64,000 nucleotides of DNA from Gemmatimonadota bacterium (lineage in GTDB: Bacteria > Gemmatimonadota > Gemmatimonadetes > Gemmatimonadales > Gemmatimonadaceae): the NCBI GenBank assembly GCA_026387935.1, contig JAPLKU010000005.1, positions 62,001-126,000 of the forward strand, in the 5' to 3' direction. The position numbers and the translations under genes are program-made. Shown here piece after piece: positions 1 through 8,553 of the stretch (position 1 is its first letter; every line of letters starts with the position of its first letter). Under the pieces are notes generated by a model. It did no database searches and had not been told where the DNA came from. It saw only the letters and a list, made by a program, of their open reading frames with translations.

Positions 1-1
1 T

Positions 2-1315
2 TCGCGCGGGCTCTCGTGCGGCACGATTATCGCGGCGCCCGCTGTGGTGTTCACTGCGATTTTTGGGTGGCCGTTGCCGCTCTCCGTCGCGATCATCGGT
101 GCACCGACCGTGCTGTATGTGGTGATCGGGGGCGTACAGGCCGTCACCTGGGCAGACGTGAAGCAGATGTTCGTCGTCGTCACGGCGCTGGTGGCGATTG
201 TCATCGTACTGCTCGTGAAGATTCCGGTGAGCCCTGATGCGGCGCTGACGATTGCGGGCGCGGCCGGTCGATTGCAGGTGTTCGATTTCTCGTTCAGTCT
301 CACGCAGACGTACACGTTCTGGAGTGGCATCATCGGCGGCACCTTCCTGATGCTCTCGTACTTCGGGACGGACCAGAGCCAGGTGCAGCGCTACCTCACG
401 GCCAAAACCGTCGAAGAGGCGCGCCGCTCGCACCTGATGAGTGCGTTCTGGAAGATTCCACTGCAGGCCCTGATCCTTCTCGTCGGCGTGCTGGTGTTCG
501 TGTACTACCTGTTCGTTGCCCCGCCGGTGTTCTGGAACCCGACGCATGCGCGCGCTGTGCAGGCGGCCGATCCCAACGCCTATGTGCAGATCGAGCGCGA
601 AGCCAACGCCGCTTGGGTGCGGCGCAGCCAGACGGCTGTTGAACTGGCCGGAGCGCCAACTGCGGACCGTACGCTGCGGCGCGCGCAGTTCAAATCTGCC
701 GATTCGGCGTATGGCGCAGTTCGGTCTGACGCGCTCAAGCAGGCCGAGAAGGCCACGGGCGGTACGGTGCGCGATGTGAACTACATCATTCCGCAGTTTG
801 TGCTCAACGAGCTGCCCGTCGGCCTTGCCGGCCTGTTCATTGCGGCAGTGATTGCCGCGGCGATGAGCGCTGTAGCCGGCGAGCTCTCAGCGCTTTCCAC
901 CTGCACCGTCATCGACTTCTATAGAAGGTGGGTGAAGCCCGAAGCATCCGACGCGCACTACCTCAAGGTCTCGCGCGGTGCGACGGCGTTCTGGGGTCTG
1001 GTGGCCTGTTTCGTGGCCGTGTACGCCGCCTCGCTCGGGTCGCTGATTGAAGTGGTGAACCGTTTTGGCTCGTTCTTCTATGGATCGATTCTCGGTGTGT
1101 TCATACTCGCCATGATTCCACGCGCGCGGGCGTCAGGGGCGTTCTTCGGCCTGGTGATTTCGCTGGTGGCGGTTGGCGCCGTGAGCTACTTCGCACCGAA
1201 TGTGAGTTTTCTCTGGTACAACGTGGTGGCCACCGTGACCGCCGTCGTGACCGGGTACGTGATCAGCGCGTTCTCGCGCGGGGCCCCGGAACGACACATG
1301 CCCACGAACACCTGA
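2..1315 (+). CDS. Sodium:solute symporter (SSS family), 5'-truncated by window edge
   Basis: The frame is open to the left edge from base 2, so the start lies outside the window and only about 437 codons are visible. The product is a polytopic inner-membrane protein. A glycine-rich turn (VIGGVQAVTWADVKQ) and the stretch SYFGTDQSQVQRYLTAKT, reading on through a long hydrophilic loop at about 540-780, are typical of the solute:sodium symporter family. At least seven further hydrophobic segments follow. The substrate cannot be told; SSS members carry sugars, amino acids, nucleosides or vitamins. It ends 10 bases before the terC-like gene, so the two may be co-transcribed. Confidence 0.85.
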   Translation, partial: SRGLSCGTIIAAPAVVFTAIFGWPLPLSVAIIGAPTVLYVVIGGVQAVTWADVKQMFVVVTALVAIVIVLLVKIPVSPDAALTIAGAAGRLQVFDFSFSLTQTYTFWSGIIGGTFLMLSYFGTDQSQVQRYLTAKTVEEARRSHLMSAFWKIPLQALILLVGVLVFVYYLFVAPPVFWNPTHARAVQAADPNAYVQIEREANAAWVRRSQTAVELAGAPTADRTLRRAQFKSADSAYGAVRSDALKQAEKATGGTVRDVNYIIPQFVLNELPVGLAGLFIAAVIAAAMSAVAGELSALSTCTVIDFYRRWVKPEASDAHYLKVSRGATAFWGLVACFVAVYAASLGSLIEVVNRFGSFFYGSILGVFILAMIPRARASGAFFGLVISLVAVGAVSYFAPNVSFLWYNVVATVTAVVTGYVISAFSRGAPERHMPTNT

Positions 1316-1325
1316 CGAGACCGCC

Positions 1326-2102
1326 ATGGAACTGCTGACCCAGCCCGAGGCGTGGCTCTCGTTTGCCACCCTGACCGTGCTCGAGCTCGTACTTGGCATC
1401 GACAACGTCATTTTCATCGCGATTCTCGTCGACAAGTTGCCCGTGGCGCGGCGAGAGGGTGCCCGCCGCACCGGGCTCCTCATTGCCATGGTCATGCGGG
1501 TCGCGCTGCTCTTTGCCATCTCGTGGCTGGTGGGCGCCACGGCGCCGCTGTTCACCGTGTTTGGCAATGAGATTTCCATTCGCGACCTGATCCTGATCGG
1601 CGGCGGGCTCTTTCTGCTCTGGAAGAGCACAAAAGAAGTCGATCAGTTGATGGAAGGCGAGGCCGGTCACGAATCCGCCGCGGTAAAGGCCACCTACTCG
1701 GCCGTGCTCGCGCAGATCGTGGTGATCGATATCGTCTTTTCGTTCGACTCGATCATCACGGCGGTCGGCATGGCGCAGCACATCGAGGTGATGGTCGCCG
1801 CCGTGATCGTGTCGGTGGCGCTCATGATGGCGTTTGCCGGCGGGATTTCGAGGTTCGTGTCGTCGCACCCCACGGTGAAGATGCTCGCGCTGGCGTTCCT
1901 GTTCGTGATCGGCGTGCTGCTCATTGCCGACGGATTCGACCATCATGTACCCAAGGGATACATCTACTTTGCGATGGCCTTCTCGGTGTTGGTCGAAATG
2001 ATGAACATTCGTGTGCGCAAGCGCAGTGCAAAGCCGGTACAGTTGCACGAGCCGTACACGCCCACATCTACTGACACGTCCAGCGACCATCCACGGAGCT
2101 GA
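1326..2102 (+). CDS. TerC family integral membrane protein
   Basis: 258 residues with about seven hydrophobic helices. The N-terminal motif ELVLGIDNVIF and the second acidic membrane motif VVIDIVFSFDSIITAVGM are the paired signatures of the TerC/YgdQ/YoaE family. These proteins are linked to metal-ion handling (manganese export or tellurite resistance), with the conserved intramembrane acidic residues likely binding cation. The C-terminal tail after about residue 230 is short, cytoplasmic and basic. The gene follows the symporter by 10 bases and precedes the DUF1569 gene by 5, so the three form a probable operon. No manganese riboswitch (yybP type) is possible in so short a spacer. Confidence 0.9.
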   Translation: MELLTQPEAWLSFATLTVLELVLGIDNVIFIAILVDKLPVARREGARRTGLLIAMVMRVALLFAISWLVGATAPLFTVFGNEISIRDLILIGGGLFLLWKSTKEVDQLMEGEAGHESAAVKATYSAVLAQIVVIDIVFSFDSIITAVGMAQHIEVMVAAVIVSVALMMAFAGGISRFVSSHPTVKMLALAFLFVIGVLLIADGFDHHVPKGYIYFAMAFSVLVEMMNIRVRKRSAKPVQLHEPYTPTSTDTSSDHPRS

Positions 2103-2107
2103 TTGTC

Positions 2108-2563
2108 ATGCCTTCGCTCTTCGAGCCCGCCGTTCGCGATCAGTGTGTTTCCCGAATCGCAAAGCTCACGCCCGACACGCCGTCCAAATGGGGCAAATTC
2201 ACGGCTACGCAGATGGTGGCGCACCTGAACGAGTCCATGCGCATGGCGATGGGTGAGCTTGCCGTAGCGCCGAAGCCGACGGGATTGCTGCGCACGGCGT
2301 TCGTGCGCTGGCTCATCATCTACGTGCTGCCGTTTCCCAAAAGCGCACCGACGGCCCCGGAGTTGCTCGCACGCGGCAAGTCCAATGCGGTGGAACTTGA
2401 CGCCGAGCGGGCGTTGTACAAGGAGCTGCTGGCGAAGCTGGCGGCGCGCCAGGGATCGTCCACGTGGCCGGATCATCCTGCATTTGGTTCGATGACCGAG
2501 GCACGCTGGGGTGCGCTGGGCGCAAAGCATACCGATCACCATCTGAGGCAGTTCGGTATCTAG
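2108..2563 (+). CDS. DUF1569 / DinB-like four-helix protein
   Basis: 151 residues, cytoplasmic, no signal peptide. The pattern KWGKFTATQMVAHLNES near residues 28-40 and the C-terminal HTDHHLRQFGI match DUF1569, a branch of the DinB/YfiT-like putative metalloenzymes. In that family one His from the first motif and His residues of the last helix would bind a divalent metal. Length is normal for the family. DinB-like proteins include thiol-dependent S-transferases, but no substrate can be assigned. It lies 5 bases after terC and closes the probable three-gene operon. Confidence 0.8.
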   Translation: MPSLFEPAVRDQCVSRIAKLTPDTPSKWGKFTATQMVAHLNESMRMAMGELAVAPKPTGLLRTAFVRWLIIYVLPFPKSAPTAPELLARGKSNAVELDAERALYKELLAKLAARQGSSTWPDHPAFGSMTEARWGALGAKHTDHHLRQFGI

Positions 2564-2637
2564 AACGCACCACGGCCAAGTGGGTTACGCCGAGTCAGGA
2601 TTGCGGTGATGAGTGTGTTGGCCCGCGCCGCCAGCGC

Positions 2638-3117
2638 CTACTTGATCCGCTCGTACGTCGCGAAGGTCACGCCGGTCGTCTTTCCCGAGCCATCATCGCG
2701 CATGTACATCACGGCGATCGTGTTGCCGTCAGGCGAAAGCACGTTCGTAAGCACCTGCGTCACCTTGCCGTCCTTCTTGTTCACGATTTCGGACACGCGG
2801 TCGCTGATGCGGCGCACCGCCGAGTGGGTCTGGCCCTGATTGCCGGTCACCGGCATCTCCTTGCCGTCGAACTCCGTGGTGTACCACCACGATGTCGTGT
2901 CGCCGCGCGCGTTGACCGAGACGATGGTGACTTTCATGCCGGTGGCGCCGAAGGCCTCGTAGGTCATCACGTTGCTCGCGGGGGCCGGTGCTTCTGACTT
3001 AAGCTTCCATTGACCGAATCGCAGGTTAGGCGCTGCCGATCCCTGGGCGCTGGTGTTCACCGCGATTGCCGCAATGGCAAGCGCAGCGTACATCGTATGG
3101 CGCATTGTCCGCAGCAT
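2638..3117 (-). CDS. Small exported hypothetical protein
   Basis: 159 residues from the ATG at 3117, chosen because it has GGAGAGGA just upstream and opens a signal peptide (MLRTMRHTMYAALAIAAIAV, then NTSAQG). The mature part has alternating beta-strand-like segments (FGQWKLKSE, GMKVTIVSVNARGDTTSWWY, TVLSPDGNTI-like) and no cysteine. It resembles small exported proteins found next to hydrolases in Gemmatimonadota-type genomes, but I do not recognise a named family. It is divergent from the MBL-fold gene, with only 46 bases between the two starts, so they share a promoter region. Confidence 0.7.
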   Translation of the reverse strand: MLRTMRHTMYAALAIAAIAVNTSAQGSAAPNLRFGQWKLKSEAPAPASNVMTYEAFGATGMKVTIVSVNARGDTTSWWYTTEFDGKEMPVTGNQGQTHSAVRRISDRVSEIVNKKDGKVTQVLTNVLSPDGNTIAVMYMRDDGSGKTTGVTFATYERIK

Positions 3118-3163
3118 GCGTATCCTCTCCAGAGTCATGTGGCGTGAAGGACAAGACAATTCA

Positions 3164-4144
3164 ATGACCACTACCGTGCCTAATACTGTACGATTCACCG
3201 TCGCCGTGCTCGCCACGACTTTCGCGTTCGGCGCGGCGCCGGCCCACGCCCAAACGCGTACCGCCGACCCAATCAAGCGCGGCCTCCAGCTCACGGACTT
3301 TCCGCGCATCGTGAAACTCACCGAAAACGTCTACGGTTACGAGGAGATTCGCCAGCCGGGGTTCACGACCGTAAGCCTGATCGTCGTCGGGAAAAATGGC
3401 GTGCTCGTCGCCGACGGGCAGGGAAGCCCGGCGGCAACGCAAACGATGCTGGACAAGATTCGCACGGTCTCGCCGCTGCCCATCAAATGGTACATCGTCG
3501 GATCAGACCATGGCGATCACACCGCCGGAAACTCCGTCCTGCCTGCGGGCATTACCTACGTCGTCCACCGCAACTCACGTGCGCAGCTGGTGAAGGACTC
3601 GGTGGCTGCCGCCGCGCCAAGTGCCCGTGGTGGCGCGCCGCGCGTCGTCGTCGTTCCTCCGGTGGCGATGGCGTCGGATGAACAAACAATCGACGTGGGC
3701 GGCACGTCGGTGCGCGTGCTGTTCCTCGGTCGCGCGCACACCGGCGGCGATCTCATGGTGCACCTGCCGCGCGAAAAGATCCTCTTCATGAGTGAGGCCT
3801 ATCTCAATCGCGTTTTCCCGGCGATGCGATCGGCCTACCCGTCAGAATGGATCGCGACCATTGATCGCGCGCTGAAAGTCGACGCGCAGCGCTTCATTCC
3901 CGGCCATGGCTTCATTGAAGAAGCGACGGTCTCGCGCGAAGAACTCATCACCTTCCGCACGGCGCTCGTGGACGTGATCGCCGAGGTAAAGCGATTGCAC
4001 GCCTTGGGGCTTTCAGCCGACGACGCGATCAAGCAGGTCAACTGGGGCGCCTACCGGGATTGGTTCCTGGCAGAACAGCAGGCGCCCATCGCTGTACGAA
4101 AAGTCTATGAAGAGATCGAAGGCAAACTGACGCCGCCGGCTTGA
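3164..4144 (+). CDS. Exported MBL-fold metallohydrolase with altered zinc motif
   Basis: 326 residues from the ATG at 3164 (GAAGGA upstream). An N-terminal signal peptide ends near AHAQ (residue 30). The metallo-beta-lactamase fold is shown by DHGDHTAGN at 115-123, GRAHTGGD further on, and IPGHG near the C-terminus. It is close to the quinoprotein-relay-like / SoxH-like exported hydrolases. The usual HxHxDH motif reads S114-D-H-G-D-H, so the first zinc histidine is a serine. The usual Asp of the GD motif appears as Glu (FMSEAY). Zinc binding may therefore be mononuclear or lost. Substrate unknown. It stands alone, divergent from the small exported protein. Confidence 0.85.
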   Translation: MTTTVPNTVRFTVAVLATTFAFGAAPAHAQTRTADPIKRGLQLTDFPRIVKLTENVYGYEEIRQPGFTTVSLIVVGKNGVLVADGQGSPAATQTMLDKIRTVSPLPIKWYIVGSDHGDHTAGNSVLPAGITYVVHRNSRAQLVKDSVAAAAPSARGGAPRVVVVPPVAMASDEQTIDVGGTSVRVLFLGRAHTGGDLMVHLPREKILFMSEAYLNRVFPAMRSAYPSEWIATIDRALKVDAQRFIPGHGFIEEATVSREELITFRTALVDVIAEVKRLHALGLSADDAIKQVNWGAYRDWFLAEQQAPIAVRKVYEEIEGKLTPPA

Positions 4145-4191
4145 GTGGCGACCGGCAGCTTCGCTGGGAAACTGCAAAAGCCATAGCGTGA

Positions 4192-5388
4192 CTACGTTTG
4201 TGGTTTGACCAGTCCAGCGAGAAAGTCCGCCATGCGATGGCTGACCGCGCCAATTTCATGGTCTCTCTTGCACACATCCCATCCGCGCGACGCGATGGCG
4301 GCTAGGCCAGCGCGATTTGCTTGCGCCCGTTTGAGAACATCCGCCGCGGTCACCACGCTGGGCTCGTCCACGAACAGGGCGATGTTGCGCGCCCGCAGGA
4401 ATCGCGCACAGGCGCCATCGGCCGGACCGACATTCAGGATCGCGCGGCCAGTCGCGAGGTAGTCGGTGATCTTCGTCTGTACGGAAGTGCGCGAAATGCG
4501 CGCGTGCGCGGGCTCGTAGCTCGAGGCGACCACCTGCAGGTCGGTATCGGCGAGCACGCCGCGTAGCGACTCGTATGGGACGAGGCCGCCTGAGATCGTA
4601 CCAGTCTCGCGCCACAGAAACTCGTTCTGCTTCCATCCGCGTTCATCCGTGTGCAGCACGAGCTCGATATCATCACCGCCCATGCGCCGCGCCGCGACGG
4701 CGCGGGCGATGAGTGCCAGCGCGTCGAGATGCATCGGCCAGATGCTGCCGGCGTACCGCAACCGAAAGCGCCCGGTTCGCGGCGAGGTGAGCGCCGCCGG
4801 TGCTTCTCCGATCATCACCGCGTTGTGCACCACCGCGGTTGGCCGCACGATGCCGGTCCAGAGCCGCAGTTCTTCGGCGAGATATTCCGAAATCACCAGC
4901 CAACCAGCATTGGTCTTCAGGAACCGGCGCGCCGTGCGACGGGCGGTATCGGTCAGCCAGCGTGCGTCGTACTGCTGCGCCCAATCATCCATCAACCAGG
5001 TGACCGACGGAATCTTGAGTGCGCTGGCCCAGCGCTCGCCTAACACCAGGGGCGCGGCGCTCGTGGGCACGACCAGGATGATCTCTGGAGAAAAACCGGC
5101 CAGCGCTGCCTCGTCGAGCGGGCACCACGCCATCGCCTGAGCGTGCATGTCACCAACCCAACGGCGTAGTTGTTCGCGCACGCCGCCAGGCAGCCGCCAC
5201 CCGGCGTCCCTGATGGGATGTCCGAACTGATCAGCAACCGGTTGATCCCTCGTCGTGGTGATTACGCGCACCGACTCGGCGGGCCAGCCCGAGAGCAGAT
5301 TCAGCAACGTGCGGCCCGCGCCCCTGCTCGTCGGCGCGAGATCGGCGTCCGTGACGATCAGCAGTCGCGGCGCTGCGGACCGGCTCAC
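4192..5388 (-). CDS. Glycosyltransferase, GT4/GT-B type
   Basis: 398 residues from GTG at 5388, which forms a GTGA overlap with the stop of the upstream epimerase gene and has GGAAGG 10 bases before it. An earlier in-frame GTG at 5406 is less likely. The N-terminal half ([24 protein letters not shown]) and the C-terminal Rossmann half ([16 protein letters not shown], then [20 protein letters not shown]) fit a retaining GT-B glycosyltransferase of the Glyco_trans_1 type. It lacks a signal peptide, so it should act on the cytoplasmic face. Coupling to a sugar-nucleotide epimerase points to surface polysaccharide or glycan synthesis. Confidence 0.8.
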   Translation of the reverse strand: MSRSAAPRLLIVTDADLAPTSRGAGRTLLNLLSGWPAESVRVITTTRDQPVADQFGHPIRDAGWRLPGGVREQLRRWVGDMHAQAMAWCPLDEAALAGFSPEIILVVPTSAAPLVLGERWASALKIPSVTWLMDDWAQQYDARWLTDTARRTARRFLKTNAGWLVISEYLAEELRLWTGIVRPTAVVHNAVMIGEAPAALTSPRTGRFRLRYAGSIWPMHLDALALIARAVAARRMGGDDIELVLHTDERGWKQNEFLWRETGTISGGLVPYESLRGVLADTDLQVVASSYEPAHARISRTSVQTKITDYLATGRAILNVGPADGACARFLRARNIALFVDEPSVVTAADVLKRAQANRAGLAAIASRGWDVCKRDHEIGAVSHRMADFLAGLVKPQT

Positions 5389-6437
5389 CGTGGCCGCACC
5401 TTCCACGCATCCACGATCTCGTCGAAGATCGTGCCGAGCGGGACGGTAATGTCCCAGCCAGGGTAGTGCGAGCGCATCTTGGTCAGATCGCTGTAGTAGC
5501 AGATATGATCACCGACGCGATTCGTGGCTTCGTATTCGCTCACCATGTGCTTGCCGCTGCGTGCTTCTACCAGACGAAACGCCTCGAGAATCGAACAGGC
5601 GTTCAGCTTGCCGCCGCCGAGGTTGTACACCTCGCCCGCCCGCGGCGCGGTGATAAAGGCATCAACGAAACGCGCGACATCCTTCGAATGGATGTTGTCG
5701 CGCACCTGCTTCCCCTTGTAACCGAAGATGCGATAGGTACGCCCCTCGAGATTGCACTTTACGAGGTAACTGAGGAATCCGTGGAGCTCCACACCGCTGT
5801 GACTCGGGCCCGTGAGGCACCCACCACGCAGTGCGCAGGTCTTGAGGCCGAAGTAGCGCCCGTATTCCTGCACCATGATGTCGGCTGCGACTTTCGAGGC
5901 GCCAAAAATCGAATGCGTTGAGCGGTCAATCCGGAAATCCTCAGCAATGCCATTGGCAAATGCGGGACTCGCGTACTCCCAACGCGTGTCAAGTTCGACG
6001 AGGTCGAGTTCGTTCGGGGCGTCGCCGTAGACCTTATTCGTGGAGAGGTGCACGAAGGGTGCGTCGGGAGCGCTGCGCCGCACCGCCTCGAGCATGTTGA
6101 ACGTGCCAACAGCGTTCGTATCGAAGTCGTCGAATGGAATCTGCGCGGCCTTGTCGTGGCTTGGCTGCGCGGCCGCGTGGACCACGGCATCGGGCTTCAC
6201 GCTCGCGACGAGCTTCAGGACGCCGTCACGATCGCGCACGTCGAGCTCGTGGTGTACGAAGCCGGGGCAGTGTGCAACGAGACGTGTCTGGTTCCAGCGC
6301 GTATCGCCCGCTTCGCCAAAGAACACGGCGCGCTGGTTGTTGTCGACCCCGTGCACCTCCCAGCCATTGGCGTGGAAGTGCGTGACCATCTCAGAACCAA
6401 TCAGCCCCGATGAGCCGGTGACCAGAAGGCGCGACAT
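5385..6437 (-). CDS. NAD-dependent epimerase/dehydratase (extended SDR, CDP-paratose 2-epimerase-like)
   Basis: 350 residues. The Rossmann motif TGSSGLIG is at residues 7-14, the active-site strand LSTNKVYGD at 131-139, and the conserved GEVYNLGGG block follows later. The STNK signature and the loop sequence resemble CDP-paratose/tyvelose epimerases. The catalytic YxxxK of extended SDRs reads F178-G-A-S-K182 (SIFGASK), so the usual proton-transferring tyrosine is a phenylalanine. This could be a subfamily feature or signify altered chemistry. The gene overlaps the following glycosyltransferase by GTGA. The preceding intergenic space holds a GC hairpin. Confidence 0.85.
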   Translation of the reverse strand: MSRLLVTGSSGLIGSEMVTHFHANGWEVHGVDNNQRAVFFGEAGDTRWNQTRLVAHCPGFVHHELDVRDRDGVLKLVASVKPDAVVHAAAQPSHDKAAQIPFDDFDTNAVGTFNMLEAVRRSAPDAPFVHLSTNKVYGDAPNELDLVELDTRWEYASPAFANGIAEDFRIDRSTHSIFGASKVAADIMVQEYGRYFGLKTCALRGGCLTGPSHSGVELHGFLSYLVKCNLEGRTYRIFGYKGKQVRDNIHSKDVARFVDAFITAPRAGEVYNLGGGKLNACSILEAFRLVEARSGKHMVSEYEATNRVGDHICYYSDLTKMRSHYPGWDITVPLGTIFDEIVDAWKVRPR

Positions 6438-6456
6438 GAGGGTAAATCTACCGTCG

Positions 6457-6476
6457 CGGCGCGGTGAGCCGCGCCG
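6457..6476 (-). terminator. GC-rich hairpin between serine hydrolase and epimerase genes
   Basis: A perfect 8-bp stem (CGGCGCGG at 6457-6464 with CCGCGCCG at 6469-6476) and a 4-base loop lie 41 bases after the serine hydrolase stop. There is no U-tract, so it may act as a weak or Rho-assisted terminator, or as leader structure of the epimerase mRNA. Confidence 0.4.
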
Positions 6477-6516
6477 TCCAGCCCCTTCGCCAGACGCGGG
6501 CGGCCAGGGTCACCCG

Positions 6517-8013
6517 TTACTTCGCCGGCACGGCCTCCATCAGGAGTTTGACCGCCTTCCGGAGTGCGCGACCGCCCTCCGCAGCACCCTTGTAGTGACC
6601 GAGTCGCACAATGGCGAGGTCATGCGTCGGGATAATCAGCACGTTCTGCCCGCCGACGCCGGCCATGTAGTACGCACTCTTCGGAGCGGGGAAGGTTGAG
6701 TCGCCGTTGATCCAGAAGAGCCCACCGTAGGTCGGACGTTTATCTGCCAGCCACGCCGGCGCGAGCGTGCTGACGAACTTCGCGTAGCCCTCGGGCAGGA
6801 TCCGTTCGCCATTCCAGACACCGTCCTGCAGATAGAGATTGGCGATGCGGGCCCAGTCCCGCGCGGGCGCGAGTTCGTACCCGTGCGTGAGGAAGTTGCC
6901 GAACGGATCGGTCTCCATGACCATGTTCCGGACGCCGATCTTGTCGAAGAGCGCCTTTTGCGGAAATGCGTGATAGTTCTCTCCACGCTTTTCGACAGCC
7001 AGCCGCGTGAGGTAGTTGGTGAGCACGGGGTCCGTGTTCCGGTACCGTCCCACAGTATTCGGCGGCCACTGCTGGGCACGCGTGGCCGCATAGTGAAAGG
7101 CGTTCGCCGTACTCGTGTAGTAGTAGAGGTGATCGGGGTAGGGACCCTTTGCATCGTAATCCGGATCTTGTGGCGCGATGATGCGGAGCCCACTCGACAT
7201 GTGCAGAATGTCGGAGATGCGAATCTTTGCCCGCGGATCGCTGGGCTGCGTCTGCCACTCCGGAATCGGTGCTGGCTGGTCGAGCGTGTATGCGCCCTGC
7301 TTGACGAGGATCCCGAATAGCGTACCGGAGAGACTCTTTCCCATCGACCAGCTCTCGAGCGGGGTTGTCATCGTGATATTCGGGCCGTAGCGCTCGGCGA
7401 TGATCTGTCCCTTATAGGTCACGACGAATGCGGCCGTCATGCCTGAGTCGAACGCCGCGGCCAACGCAGCAGCTACCTTCGCCTTGTTCACGTTTGTCGG
7501 CCACGGCACCGTCGCGGGTTTGTCGCCCATGGGCCAGGCCTGCGTTGCCGCCGGTGGCAGCGCACTCTTCACCACGCTCGGTTTGAATTCCGGTTCGGTC
7601 TTGCCCACCGGAAGCGCAATGCATCCCTGGCTGCCGAACTGCTTCGCGAAGCGCACCGTGCCATTCGGTATGGTCACCGCGACGGAATGTGCCGCGCGGT
7701 CAATCTTCACGGAGGTGAACTGCGAGCGAACCTCGTATGGCGCTGTGAAGTAGCCGGTGTTGGCGGCCACGAATGCCGAGTCGAGCCCACTGATGAACAT
7801 CGCTGAGCACATCACGGTGGCGTAGCCGGCAGCTTCGTGTTGCAGGCGATCGCCCGGCACGGGCACGTATGGCGTGCCGAGGTCGAGCGATTTGCCTCGC
7901 GCAATCAGCGCCTCGCGCGCAGTGCGCGCGGAGTCTCGCGCCTGAGCCTGCATTCCCGTTGTTGCGAAGACGCAGAGGACGGCGAGTACGGCGAGCACGA
8001 GGCGACGGTTCAT
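6517..8013 (-). CDS. Exported serine hydrolase of the beta-lactamase / PBP (class C) family
   Basis: 498 residues with a signal peptide (MNRRLVLAVLAVLCVFATTG, cleavage near QAQA). The nucleophile motif S223-M-G-K226 (SxxK) and the downstream YRN correspond to the SxxK and YxN of the PF00144 beta-lactamase / D,D-peptidase fold. An extra N-terminal domain of about 150 residues precedes the catalytic domain. Members act as esterases, D-aminopeptidases or beta-lactamases in the periplasm, and substrate cannot be assigned. The start has GGAG 9 bases upstream. It follows the DUF983 gene by 14 bases and is probably co-transcribed with it. Confidence 0.85.
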   Translation of the reverse strand: MNRRLVLAVLAVLCVFATTGMQAQARDSARTAREALIARGKSLDLGTPYVPVPGDRLQHEAAGYATVMCSAMFISGLDSAFVAANTGYFTAPYEVRSQFTSVKIDRAAHSVAVTIPNGTVRFAKQFGSQGCIALPVGKTEPEFKPSVVKSALPPAATQAWPMGDKPATVPWPTNVNKAKVAAALAAAFDSGMTAAFVVTYKGQIIAERYGPNITMTTPLESWSMGKSLSGTLFGILVKQGAYTLDQPAPIPEWQTQPSDPRAKIRISDILHMSSGLRIIAPQDPDYDAKGPYPDHLYYYTSTANAFHYAATRAQQWPPNTVGRYRNTDPVLTNYLTRLAVEKRGENYHAFPQKALFDKIGVRNMVMETDPFGNFLTHGYELAPARDWARIANLYLQDGVWNGERILPEGYAKFVSTLAPAWLADKRPTYGGLFWINGDSTFPAPKSAYYMAGVGGQNVLIIPTHDLAIVRLGHYKGAAEGGRALRKAVKLLMEAVPAK

Positions 8014-8027
8014 CAGAAACGCTCCGT

Positions 8028-8399
8028 TCAGGGCGAAGGCGGATCAAGCCAGTTGTCAACATACATCCAGGTCGTGCGTGCGTACTGAAACACGATTGGC
8101 GTGAACAGCAGGTAAAACACCAAGGCGAAGGCAAAGCACCATTCCCAATCGAGCGTCGGCGCAATTTGCCGAATGCCGACGGCGAGGGCGGCGACAATGC
8201 TCACGCCGAGGAAGTAGCCAATCGCGATGGCGCCGAGGAAGTAGCCCGGCTCGCGTTCGAAGATGTACCGACAGGTTGGGCATTGGGCGTTCATCGTCAC
8301 GGCGCCGGCAAAGATCCGACCCTTTCGGCATACTGGGCAGCGTCGGCCCAGGCCGTCCCAGACGCGATCAAGAAGACCTCGGGCACCAGAACGCTGCAT
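8028..8399 (-). CDS. DUF983 family zinc-ribbon membrane protein
   Basis: 123 residues. Two CxxC pairs (CPVCRKG and CPTC, residues about 20-45) form a predicted zinc ribbon. Two transmembrane helices follow (LGAIAIGYFLGVSIVAALAV and CFAFALVFYLLFTPIVF), then the family-typical ending YARTTWMYVDNWLDP. DUF983 has no established function. It is the first gene of the minus-strand run that continues with the serine hydrolase 14 bases downstream. The 154 bases upstream (8400-8553) hold no gene that I can support. Confidence 0.85.
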   Translation of the reverse strand: MQRSGARGLLDRVWDGLGRRCPVCRKGRIFAGAVTMNAQCPTCRYIFEREPGYFLGAIAIGYFLGVSIVAALAVGIRQIAPTLDWEWCFAFALVFYLLFTPIVFQYARTTWMYVDNWLDPPSP

Positions 8400-8553
8400 T
8401 GCTACAAATTACGGCAATTCCACAACAGCAGCGTCATAAAGAGTGTGTTCGGGTCGAAAGGTCCGGCGCGCGACTGGAGCGGATGAAGGCATCACCTCGG
8501 TGGGTGGACGGATCGTTTCAGAGCGTGCATGAGATGATTCCGCACCGGCGTGG

